Shown here: positions 1-7,422 of the stretch, in pieces
Layout of the letters: each line of letters starts with the position of its first letter
Position numbering within the stretch: position 1 is the stretch's first letter
Source: Lachnospiraceae bacterium
GTDB lineage: Bacteria; Bacillota; Clostridia; Lachnospirales; Lachnospiraceae
Length of the DNA stretch: 22,965 nucleotides
NCBI GenBank assembly: GCA_900766575.1
Contig: CAAFVW010000105.1
Coordinates: 1 to 22,965 of the forward strand
Direction of reading: 5' to 3'
Program-made: the position numbers and the translations under genes
Notes under the pieces: model-generated
What the model saw: the letters and a program-made list of their open reading frames with translations, nothing else
The model's database searches: none
Told to the model about the DNA's origin: nothing

Positions 1-51
1 AAAGGATTTTTTATCCGACTCGCGGGAGTTCGTCCGGTTTGCCACATTCGC

Positions 52-206
52 TACAAGCCATGCATCCTATTCATAAGATTGTCGGCAAAAGATGCCGCCA
101 ATCTTATTTCATAGACGGCTGTAGCAGTATAAAAATAGAACGAAAACCCCTCTTATGTGAGCAAGCTCCCAACAAGGTGTTCCGTTCTATTTTTGCATGG
201 CTTGTA
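52..206. repeat. Nested inverted-repeat element (possible structured RNA or MITE-like unit)
   Basis: The outer arms TACAAGCCATGCA (52-64) and TGCATGGCTTGTA (194-206) are perfect complements. They enclose two further stems. One is ATAAGATTG/CAATCTTAT (73-81 and 99-107) with an inner CGGCA/TGCCG (83-87, 93-97). The other is AAAAATAGAACG/CGTTCTATTTTT (131-142 and 183-194). Together they would fold as a three-way junction. The unit lies downstream of prfB. A 64-codon reading frame at 39-233 crosses it but has no ribosome binding site and is probably not coding. The rest of 1-269 shows a small hairpin (ACTC/GAGT near 18-30) and no gene. It may be a dispersed repeat, a structured RNA or a complex terminator; sequence alone does not decide. 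Confidence 0.5.
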
Positions 207-269
207 ACTATACTAAACTCTCAATTTAATTAATCTCAATAGTAAAAATCAGCTCATTAATTTTTCAGC

Positions 270-1401
270 TTATGCTTCTGTATTCTTTTTATCGCCCTGT
301 ACGCTGATCCATTTCAGATATCCATTGATGAAGATATCCAGGCCTCCGTCCAGAACCGCATCCACATTACCGGTCTCCACATCCGTTCGGTGATCCTTCA
401 CCAAAGTGTACGGCTGCAATACATAGGAGCGGATCTGGTTACCCCAGCCAATCTCCTTGACCTCACCACGGATATCGGACAACTTCTCTACGTTGGCTTC
501 CTGCTTCAACAGATACAGCTTTGCTTTCAACATCTGCATTGCCTTATCCTTGTTCTGGAACTGGCTTCGCTCATTCTGGCACTGTACCACGGTTCCTGTG
601 GGAATATGGGTGATACGGATAGCAGAAGATGTCTTGTTGATATGCTGACCACCGGCACCACTGCTTCGGTAGGTGTCGATACGCAGATCCTTCTCATCGA
701 TCTCTACATCCAGATCTTCCTCAATATCCGGCATAACATCCAGGGATACGAAAGAGGTCTGCCGCTTGCCCTGCGCATTGAAAGGAGAAATACGCACCAG
801 TCGGTGCACACCCTTCTCAGACTTCAGATAGCCATAGGCATTCAGTCCGTTGACCTGAAAAGTCACCGACTTGATTCCGGCTTCATCACCGTCCAGATAA
901 TCCAGAACTTCCACGGTAAATCCCTTGCGTTCTGCCCAACGGGTATACATACGATACAACATGCCACACCAGTCACAGCTCTCGGTACCGCCGGCACCGG
1001 CATTAAGCTTCAGGATGGCATTGTTCTTATCATATTCTCCGGACAGTAACGTGCTGATACGCAGTTCATCAAATTCTTTGATAAACTCATCCAGTTCCCC
1101 CCGGATCTCCGGGATCAGAGATTCATCATTCTCCTCATATCCCATATCGATCAGGGTCAGAATATCGTCATACTGTGTGGAAAGCTTGTCACACTCCCCC
1201 ACAATATCCTTCATGTTTTTCAGTTCTTTCATTTTCTGATTGGAACGATCCGGGTCATCCCAGAATCCAGGTGCTTCCATTTCACGTTCCATCTCTTCGA
1301 TTCGCTTGACCTTGTTAGCGAGGTCAAAGTGAATCCCTCACTTCCGCTAAAGGTGTTTCGTAGGACAGGATTTCTGTCTTCATCTGATCTAATTCAACCA
1401 C
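270..1401 (-). CDS. prfB: Peptide chain release factor 2, expressed by programmed +1 frameshift
   Basis: This is RF2, which recognises UGA and UAA in the ribosomal A site and triggers peptide release. The main frame (270-1325) continues an upstream 25-codon frame that starts at GTG 1401 and ends at UGA (1326-1324). A +1 shift at CUU-UGA joins them into a protein of about 376 residues. In the joined protein the codon-recognition SPF motif falls at 205-207 and the catalytic GGQ at 250-252, the same numbers as in E. coli RF2. An AAAGTGGGTG stretch about 7 bases before the GTG could be the ribosome binding site. The gene follows secA on the same strand after 101 bases, a common Firmicute pair, and probably shares its promoter. 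A start at ATG seven codons in is possible but less likely. Confidence 0.97.
1323..1338 (-). promoter_or_regulatory. prfB autoregulatory +1 frameshift site
   Basis: On the minus strand the codons read AGG GAT TCA CTT TGA C. The slippery CUU is codon 25, the in-frame UGA is codon 26, and an internal Shine-Dalgarno-like AGGGA sits where AGGGGG lies in E. coli prfB. Skipping one base after CUU gives GAC and opens the main frame (DLANKVKRIEEM...). In the known mechanism, low RF2 leaves UGA unread and favours the shift, so RF2 controls its own level. The internal SD is weaker than in E. coli. Confidence 0.93.
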
Positions 1402-1502
1402 TTAACGTCACCCACTTTCTTATTTATATTTTAATTTCTTTCCGCGCCGGTGGCGGTCATCGCCGATGACGCGGTTCCTCAGATCATTGCTTCCCGTCTG
1501 CC

Positions 1503-4070
1503 TTACGCTTTCCGGCCACAGCAGTTCTTGTACTTTCTGCCGCTTCCGCAAGGGCAGGGGTCATTGGGATATACCTTCGCATTTTCACGCTTTACAGGTC
1601 CCTTCTGCAAGGAATCGTCTTTGTTGGTTCCCGTAATCTGCGCCTGCTGCTCACGCTCTACTTTCTGCTCGATCTTGATATGGAACAGAAGTCTCACGGT
1701 CTCTTCCCGGATGTTCTGGGTCATCTCATCGAACATCTCGTAGCCGCTCATCTTGTACTCTACCAGAGGATCTCTCTGTCCATATGCCTGTAAACCGACA
1801 CCCTGGCGCAGCTGCTCCATGTCGTCGATGTGATCCATCCACTTACGGTCAATGACCTTCAGCAGAACCACACGCTCCAGTTCACGGATAGCTTCGGGTT
1901 CGGGGAACTCGGCTTCTTTTGCTTCATACAGCTTCACAGCCTCTTCCTTCAACTGCTGCTTCAGGCTGTTCTTCTTGGGCTTATTCACGCGCTCCGGTGT
2001 CAGAGGCTGTAAAGGAATCGTAGGAATCAGCAGAGTATTCAGCTCATTGAAATCCCACTCGGAGATATCCGCGTCATCATTGATACAGATATCCACGCAG
2101 TTCTCAGTAATATCGGTAATCATCTTGTAGATGACATCTCGCATACTCTCGCCATTCAGTACCTTCAGACGCTCCTCGTAGATAATCTCTCTCTGCTCGC
2201 TCATAACACGGTCATATTCCAGCAGATTCTTACGGATACCGTAGTTGTTGCTCTCGATCTTTTTCTGGGCGGATTCAATGGCATTGGTCAAAGCCTTATG
2301 CTCGATCTCCTGTCCCTCAGGAATACCCAGAGTATTGAACATACTGATCAGACGCTCGGAACCGAACAGTCTCATCAAATCGTCCTCCAGGGAAATATAG
2401 AACTTGGATTCACCGGGATCTCCCTGACGTCCGGAACGACCACGCAACTGATTATCAATACGTCTGGACTCATGACGCTCGGTACCGATGATCTTCAGTC
2501 CACCGGCTGCTCTTGCCTCATCATCCAGCTTGATATCCGTACCACGGCCTGCCATGTTGGTAGCGATGGTCACCGCACCGTGTACACCGGCATCGGCTAC
2601 GATCTCTGCTTCCAGCTCATGGAATTTTGCATTCAGGACTTTGTGCTGGATGCCGCGCCTGGTCAGCATTCTGCTCAGTTCCTCACTGGCTTCGATCGTA
2701 ATCGTACCTACCAGAACAGGCTGGCCGGTAGCATGTGCTTCCTCTACCGCATTCACAATAGCATTCAGTTTTTCTTTCTTCGTCTTATATACAGCATCCT
2801 GAAGGTCCTTACGGATAACAGGACGATTGGTGGGAATCACGACAACATCCATTCCGTAGATCTCACGGAACTCCGTCTCCTCTGTAAGTGCCGTACCAGT
2901 CATACCGCACTTTTTATCGAACAGGTTAAAGAAATTCTGGAACGTAATGGACGCTAAGGTCTTGCTCTCTCTCTTGACCTTTACATGTTCTTTTGCTTCA
3001 ATCGCCTGATGTAATCCATCGGAATAACGACGTCCCGGCATGATACGTCCGGTAAACTCATCGACGATCAGCACCTGATCATCCTTTACCACGTAATCCT
3101 TATCACGGAACATCAGATTGTGTGCCCGCAGTGCCAGGATGATATTATGCTGGATCTCCAGATTCTCCGGATCTGCGAAGTTATCAATGTGGAAGAATCT
3201 CTCAACCTTCTCCATACCTGCTGCGGTCAGGTTGATGATCTTATCCTTTTCGTTGACTACAAAATCACCGTTCTCTTCCTGTACCACACCCATGATGGCA
3301 TCCATCTTGGTCAGCTCCTGTACATCGTCACCACGCTTCATCTGACGAGCCAGCAGATCACACATTTCATACAGGGCCGTGGACTTACCGCTCTGTCCGG
3401 AAATGATCAGAGGAGTTCTCGCCTCATCGATCAATACGGAGTCCACCTCATCAATGATAGCATAATGCAGTCCCCGCAGAACCAGCTGTTCCTTGTAGAT
3501 CACCATGTTGTCACGCAGATAATCGAATCCCAGTTCATTATTCGTTACATAAGTGATATCACAGTTGTATGCTGCCTGTCTCTCCTCGGAGGTCATACTG
3601 TTGAGTACTACACCGACCTTCAGGCCCAGAAACTCATGTACCTGTCCCATCCACTCTGCATCACGTTTTGCCAGATAGTCATTGACAGTAACGACATGGA
3701 CACCCTTGCCTTCCAGGGCGTTCAGATAAGCAGGCAGTGTGGACACCAGTGTCTTACCTTCACCGGTGCGCATCTCAGCGATACGTCCCTGATGCAGGAT
3801 AATACCACCAATTAGCTGCACTCTGTAATGTTCCATGTTCAGAACACGTTTTGCAGCTTCTCTTACGGTTGCATAAGCCTCCGGAAGCAGATCATCCAGA
3901 GTCTCCCCCTCCGTCAGACGCTTCCTGTACTCATCCGTCTTGCCGCGCAATTCCTCATCGGAAAGTGCCTGCATCGTAGGACGGAGTGCTTCGATCTTGT
4001 CCACCAGGGGGGCAATGCGCTTCAGTTCTCTGGAACTGTGCGTGCCAAATATCTTCTCAATAACGTTCAT
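1503..4070 (-). CDS. secA: Preprotein translocase ATPase SecA
   Basis: SecA is the ATPase motor that pushes unfolded preproteins through the SecYEG channel at the cytoplasmic membrane. The protein has 855 residues, normal for the family. Visible marks are Walker A MRTGEGKT (100-107), the DEAD-like IIDEVDSVLIDEART stretch near 206, the second-half helicase motif with ATNMAGRGTDIKL, and RGRSGRQGDPGES. A C-terminal zinc-binding SEC-C tail (CPCGSGRKYKNCC) fills the last 20 residues and is used for SecB or ribosome contact in relatives. The start ATG at 4070 is preceded by GAGGAAAAA. It is first in a unit with prfB and has its own promoter at 4137-4165. Nothing looks truncated. The 101-base gap to prfB holds one small hairpin (1456-1470) without a U tract. 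Confidence 0.98.
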   Translation of the reverse strand: MNVIEKIFGTHSSRELKRIAPLVDKIEALRPTMQALSDEELRGKTDEYRKRLTEGETLDDLLPEAYATVREAAKRVLNMEHYRVQLIGGIILHQGRIAEMRTGEGKTLVSTLPAYLNALEGKGVHVVTVNDYLAKRDAEWMGQVHEFLGLKVGVVLNSMTSEERQAAYNCDITYVTNNELGFDYLRDNMVIYKEQLVLRGLHYAIIDEVDSVLIDEARTPLIISGQSGKSTALYEMCDLLARQMKRGDDVQELTKMDAIMGVVQEENGDFVVNEKDKIINLTAAGMEKVERFFHIDNFADPENLEIQHNIILALRAHNLMFRDKDYVVKDDQVLIVDEFTGRIMPGRRYSDGLHQAIEAKEHVKVKRESKTLASITFQNFFNLFDKKCGMTGTALTEETEFREIYGMDVVVIPTNRPVIRKDLQDAVYKTKKEKLNAIVNAVEEAHATGQPVLVGTITIEASEELSRMLTRRGIQHKVLNAKFHELEAEIVADAGVHGAVTIATNMAGRGTDIKLDDEARAAGGLKIIGTERHESRRIDNQLRGRSGRQGDPGESKFYISLEDDLMRLFGSERLISMFNTLGIPEGQEIEHKALTNAIESAQKKIESNNYGIRKNLLEYDRVMSEQREIIYEERLKVLNGESMRDVIYKMITDITENCVDICINDDADISEWDFNELNTLLIPTIPLQPLTPERVNKPKKNSLKQQLKEEAVKLYEAKEAEFPEPEAIRELERVVLLKVIDRKWMDHIDDMEQLRQGVGLQAYGQRDPLVEYKMSGYEMFDEMTQNIREETVRLLFHIKIEQKVEREQQAQITGTNKDDSLQKGPVKRENAKVYPNDPCPCGSGRKYKNCCGRKA

Positions 4071-4136
4071 TTTTTCCTCGTTTCCGCACCCTTATGACTA
4101 TAAAATGTCCATGGGTCTTCGCATAATTCAAAGCTT

Positions 4137-4165
4137 ATTGTAGCAGATTTTCCTCTATGTTTCAA
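4137..4165 (-). promoter_or_regulatory. Sigma-A promoter of secA-prfB
   Basis: The minus strand carries TTGAAA (4165-4160), a 17-base spacer and TACAAT (4142-4137), about 70 bases upstream of the secA start. Spacing and hexamers (5/6 each) fit a housekeeping promoter. Confidence 0.7.
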
Positions 4166-4243
4166 CCTTTCTGTGCCTGTGAAGCCATGAAAAGACTGTA
4201 AAAATTTTGTGAACGGCAGTTCTTCCCTGTTCTGTCCCGGAAA

Positions 4244-4272
4244 TTGACAGTCTCAGGAAAACTTATTATAAT
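4244..4272 (+). promoter_or_regulatory. Perfect-consensus sigma-A promoter for the HD-GYP gene
   Basis: TTGACA (4244-4249), a 17-base spacer and TATAAT (4267-4272) match the housekeeping consensus exactly. The start codon lies 54 bases further on, behind AAGGAG. It is back to back with the secA promoter, about 80 bases away. Confidence 0.8.
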
Positions 4273-4326
4273 AGAAATAACCAGATTTTCTTAATCCTTA
4301 TCGCAAAATTAAGGAGCAAAGTACCT

Positions 4327-5409
4327 ATGAAAAGAGTATCAATCACACAACTAATCCCCGGAATGATCGTAGCAGAAGATGTCTATAATCTGGATCATGA
4401 GCTTTTGGTGCCGAAAGATACCGTTCTCACGGATAAGCTCATCACCAAGCTGGATCTGTACGGCATTCTCACCCTCTATGCTGAAGACGCTGTTGTGACT
4501 ACCGATCCTGCAAAAGATTCCGCCAATAAGGAGTCTTCCTATTCCGAACGAATTAAAAGTTCTCCGGAGTTTCAACTGTTCCGCGAAGAATTCGAGAACG
4601 AAGTAGAACTTTTCCGGGAAAATATGAACCTGGTGGTTCAGAAAAACACCGACCTGGATGTGAAAACCTTACTGAAAACTACGCTGGCTATCGTAGCGAA
4701 TCATTCCGGCAGCATCAGTCTTCTGGATATGCTGCAGAATATGCGGGATTACGACGATTCCACTTACACCCACAGCCTGAATGTAGCACTGATCTGCAAT
4801 ATTCTGGCCGGATGGCTGAAGCTTCCCGCAAAAGAAGTGGAACTGGCCACCGCCTGCGGTCTGTTTCACGATATTGGGAAGATGTTGATTCCCTACTCCA
4901 TCATCGCCAAACCCGGAAAATTATCCGATGAGGAATTTTCCACGATTAAAAAGCATCCCTCCCTTGGGTATCAGCTGTTATTGTCACAGAATGTCGATGA
5001 GCATGTGAAAAACGCAGCTCTCATGCACCACGAACGCAATGACGGAAGCGGTTATCCTCTGAAATTAAAAGGAAACCAGATTGATCCTTATGCGCGGATC
5101 GTCGCCATCGCGGATGTCTACGATGCCATGACCGCAGCCCGTTGTTACAGAGGACCTTTGTGTCCGTTCCGCGTAATTGAAATGTTCGAGGCAGAAGGTT
5201 TCCAGAAGTACGATGTTTCCATTCTGCTCCCTTTCCTGGAAAACGTGGTGAATTCCTGTCTGCAGAACCGCTGTCTGTTAAGTGATGGCAGAGAAGGAAC
5301 TATTATCTATATCAATAAGGAAAAACTATCCCGCCCTGTAGTTCAGTGCGGCGAAGAATATGTGAATCTGGCGGATCAGCCGGATGTGGAAATTGTAAAG
5401 CTGCTTTGA
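4327..5409 (+). CDS. HD-GYP domain protein, probable cyclic-di-GMP phosphodiesterase
   Basis: This 360-residue protein carries a complete HD-GYP domain, the family that hydrolyses cyclic-di-GMP or related dinucleotides. Visible are YTHS (147-150), the HDIGK metal site (181-185), HP at 210-211, HHERNDGSGYP with an intact GYP (234-244), and IADVYDAMT (261-269). The first 60 residues (LIPGMIVAEDVYNLDHELLVPKD...) resemble the small N-terminal domain often found before HD-GYP in Clostridia. No membrane segment or receiver domain is seen, so it is likely cytoplasmic. AAGGAG lies 10 bases before the ATG, and a perfect sigma-A promoter precedes it. The pectinesterase gene starts 26 bases after its stop, suggesting one transcript. 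The exact substrate is inferred from family only. Confidence 0.9.
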   Translation: MKRVSITQLIPGMIVAEDVYNLDHELLVPKDTVLTDKLITKLDLYGILTLYAEDAVVTTDPAKDSANKESSYSERIKSSPEFQLFREEFENEVELFRENMNLVVQKNTDLDVKTLLKTTLAIVANHSGSISLLDMLQNMRDYDDSTYTHSLNVALICNILAGWLKLPAKEVELATACGLFHDIGKMLIPYSIIAKPGKLSDEEFSTIKKHPSLGYQLLLSQNVDEHVKNAALMHHERNDGSGYPLKLKGNQIDPYARIVAIADVYDAMTAARCYRGPLCPFRVIEMFEAEGFQKYDVSILLPFLENVVNSCLQNRCLLSDGREGTIIYINKEKLSRPVVQCGEEYVNLADQPDVEIVKLL

Positions 5410-5435
5410 TTTATAATCCAGAAAGAGGTACTTCT

Positions 5436-6491
5436 ATGTCAGACTCTATACATTTATATGTTAATATGCCCGGAAATGCTGTTCCGGACACATCTTTTGC
5501 CACGATCGGCGAAGCGCTGGCTTCCCTTGATTTTCCTGCTGCGGCAGAGGAAAAACAGTTCCCAGCTTCGGTTTCCGATCTGGCTCCGGTGATCCTGCAT
5601 ATTGGGAAAGGCGTCTATCGGGAAAAATTAGTCATCACCCGGCCAAATGTGACCTTGGAAGGCTCCGGCTGTAACGACACGATTCTGGTCTATGGAGATG
5701 CCGCGCGGGATCTAATGCCGGACGGCGATAAGCGCGGTACTTTCCGCACTGCCTCCGTCCGGATCGACACCCATGATTTTACCGCGAGACACCTGACCTT
5801 CCAGAACGATTCCGGCTACGGACATACTGTGGGACAGGCTCTTGCGATCTATGTAGACGGAGACCGCAATGTTTTCTATGACTGCCGTTTTCTGGGCAGT
5901 CAGGATACCATCTTCGATGCACCCCTGCCGTTAAAAGAAGCTCAGCCCGGAGGCTTTAAGGGGCCGGGAGAATTCAAGCCCCGGATCATAGGGCGCCATT
6001 ATTATGAAAACTGCTTTATCCAGGGTGATGTGGACTTTATCTTTGGCAGTGGAATTGCCTGGTTCGAACAGTGTACGATTTTCTCCAAACGTCCCGGAGA
6101 CCGTATTCCGCCGGAAAGTCCGGACTCCGAAGTGATCTATGGCTATGTGACCGCTGCCTCCACACCGCAGGAGGAACCTTACGGTTATGTATTTCATGAA
6201 TGCAAGCTGGAGAGCGACTGTCCTCCCCATTCCATCTATCTGGGACGTCCCTGGAGAGAATGGGCGAAGACCGTATTTTTGCATTGTGAGCTGGGGGAAC
6301 ATATCCATCCCGCCGGATGGCAGGACTGGGGAAAGCCCCACGACCATTTCTACTACGGCGAATACCGCTCCTACGGCCCCGGTGCCTCCCCTTCCACCCG
6401 CGCCGGCTTCTCCCACCAGCTGACAGATACGGAAGCTGCGGAGTATACCGTGAAGCGAGTGATGAAAGGGTGGATGCCGCAGGATTTCTGA
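5436..6491 (+). CDS. Pectinesterase (pectin methylesterase, CE8 family) without signal peptide
   Basis: Members of this family remove methyl groups from the galacturonate chain of pectin, releasing methanol. The right-handed beta-helix family signature is complete: QALAIYVDGDRN (oxyanion Gln 134), GSQDTIF (acid/base Asp 157), GDVDFIFGSG (nucleophile Asp 200) and YLGRPWREW (Arg 271, Trp 273). I chose the ATG at 5436 (MSDSIHLYVN, 351 residues) because GAAAGAGG lies before it; the longer frame from 5346 would lie inside the upstream gene. No signal peptide or anchor is present, so it should act in the cytoplasm on imported oligogalacturonides, as in pectin-using gut Clostridia. It follows the HD-GYP gene closely, but no other pectin gene is in the window. 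Confidence 0.93.
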   Translation: MSDSIHLYVNMPGNAVPDTSFATIGEALASLDFPAAAEEKQFPASVSDLAPVILHIGKGVYREKLVITRPNVTLEGSGCNDTILVYGDAARDLMPDGDKRGTFRTASVRIDTHDFTARHLTFQNDSGYGHTVGQALAIYVDGDRNVFYDCRFLGSQDTIFDAPLPLKEAQPGGFKGPGEFKPRIIGRHYYENCFIQGDVDFIFGSGIAWFEQCTIFSKRPGDRIPPESPDSEVIYGYVTAASTPQEEPYGYVFHECKLESDCPPHSIYLGRPWREWAKTVFLHCELGEHIHPAGWQDWGKPHDHFYYGEYRSYGPGASPSTRAGFSHQLTDTEAAEYTVKRVMKGWMPQDF

Positions 6492-6564
6492 ACCTTTGCC
6501 TGAATACCGTTTCAAGCATTCAAATTCTTCGATGTAGTCCGTTGTGAAAGGAGTTCCGGCAGCT

Positions 6565-7273
6565 ATGTATCGAAAAGAATTGTTCCAGCAGCTGGCACTG
6601 GATTACTGCTGTAGTCCCGCTGATGCAGCTGATTCAAAGAACCATTTTTCGATTTATGTTCCGCAGGAAGGGCGGCGCCGTTTTCAGGAGGCTTCGGTCT
6701 GTGGCCTGAAAATTGCTGTCATTCATGGGAAATTATTGTTTACCGGTTCCGAGGAAATTGTTTCAGAGTGCAGAAAGCGTTATTCTAATGTATCCGGTGA
6801 ATGGTTCCTCGATGTGAAAAGACTTCGGGAAATAGAAGAACTGCTGTTGCCGTTCCACTTCCATTTCTTCTCCGGAATTGTCTGATGCTCCTGCTTTCGA
6901 CCTGGTACGGTATGATCAGAATTCTATTCTGAAATTTCAAGGAGATGGCCGATTTGTTGAGGCATTCGCCTTTGATCCCTATGCACCGGATGTTCTGGGC
7001 ATCGCCGCGGTAAAAGGCGGAAAGATCCTGGGGATGGCCGGCGCCAGTGCCGACAGTCCTCTGTTCTGGCAGATTGGCATCAATGTGGATCCGCATGCTG
7101 TCGGAATGCATGTGGGTTCTACTCTGGTAAAGATTCTTGCGCAGGATATCATCGCCCACGGTGCCATTCCCTATTACGGCACCAGCATGTCACACATTGC
7201 CTCACAACGGGTCGCCCACAGCGCCGGATTTGCTGTAGCGTGGGCAGAGTTGGTTGCGGAGGAAATAAAGTAA
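6565..7273 (+). pseudogene. GNAT-family acetyltransferase split by a frameshift
   Basis: Two overlapping frames together match one Clostridial GNAT protein. The first (6565-6885, about 106 residues, MYRKELFQQLALDYCCSP...) gives the N-terminal half. It uses ATG 6565 behind AAAGGAG; the TTG at 6544 overlaps that site. The second frame, open before 6878 and ending at TAA 7273, gives the acetyl-CoA domain (FAFDPYAPDVLGIAAV, GMAGASADSP, QIGINVDP, YGTSMSHIASQRVAHSAGF). The shift must fall at about 6845-6885, and some linker residues also seem missing. The pyrophosphate loop, normally R-G-x-G-x-G after the IDV strand, reads VGMHVG here and lacks the Arg and one Gly. That also points to decay. An intact but unusual two-part protein is possible but less likely. 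It follows the pectinesterase by 73 bases. Confidence 0.72.
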
Positions 7274-7274
7274 A

Positions 7275-7412
7275 TGGGAAGTTAGTTTGGTGTAAATAGC
7301 CTCTGTTTACATAGCAAAATCGCATATTTTTGTATTTTTTTCGCAGAAATTGGCATTTTAAATACAAACAGAATTCTCTTATTGAAAAATAAATTTTTCC
7401 ACTAACTTCCCA
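7275..7412. repeat. Nested inverted repeat between converging genes
   Basis: TGGGAAGTTAGT (7275-7286) and ACTAACTTCCCA (7401-7412) are perfect complements around 114 AT-rich bases. Inside are two smaller stems, TGTAAA/TTTACA (7291-7296, 7306-7311) and TTTGTATTT/AAATACAAA (7329-7337, 7360-7368). The unit fills nearly all the space between the stops of the GNAT remnant and the HerA-like gene. It could end transcription from both sides or be a small non-autonomous insertion. Confidence 0.55.
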
Positions 7413-7422
7413 GTTACTATAA

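Noticed and set aside
39..233. 64-codon plus-strand ORF
   Set aside because: It is built across the inverted-repeat stems and lacks a ribosome binding site.
390..1049. Long plus-strand ORF opposite prfB, and similar frames opposite secA (2298-2957, 3120-3815)
   Set aside because: They mirror the codon use of strongly supported minus-strand genes and have no recognisable protein features.
1456..1470. Hairpin GTCATC/GATGAC between secA and prfB as a terminator
   Set aside because: Short stem, 3-base loop and no U tract; secA and prfB are normally co-transcribed.
5346..5435. 30-residue N-terminal extension of the pectinesterase
   Set aside because: It overlaps the HD-GYP gene and a better ribosome binding site precedes ATG 5436.
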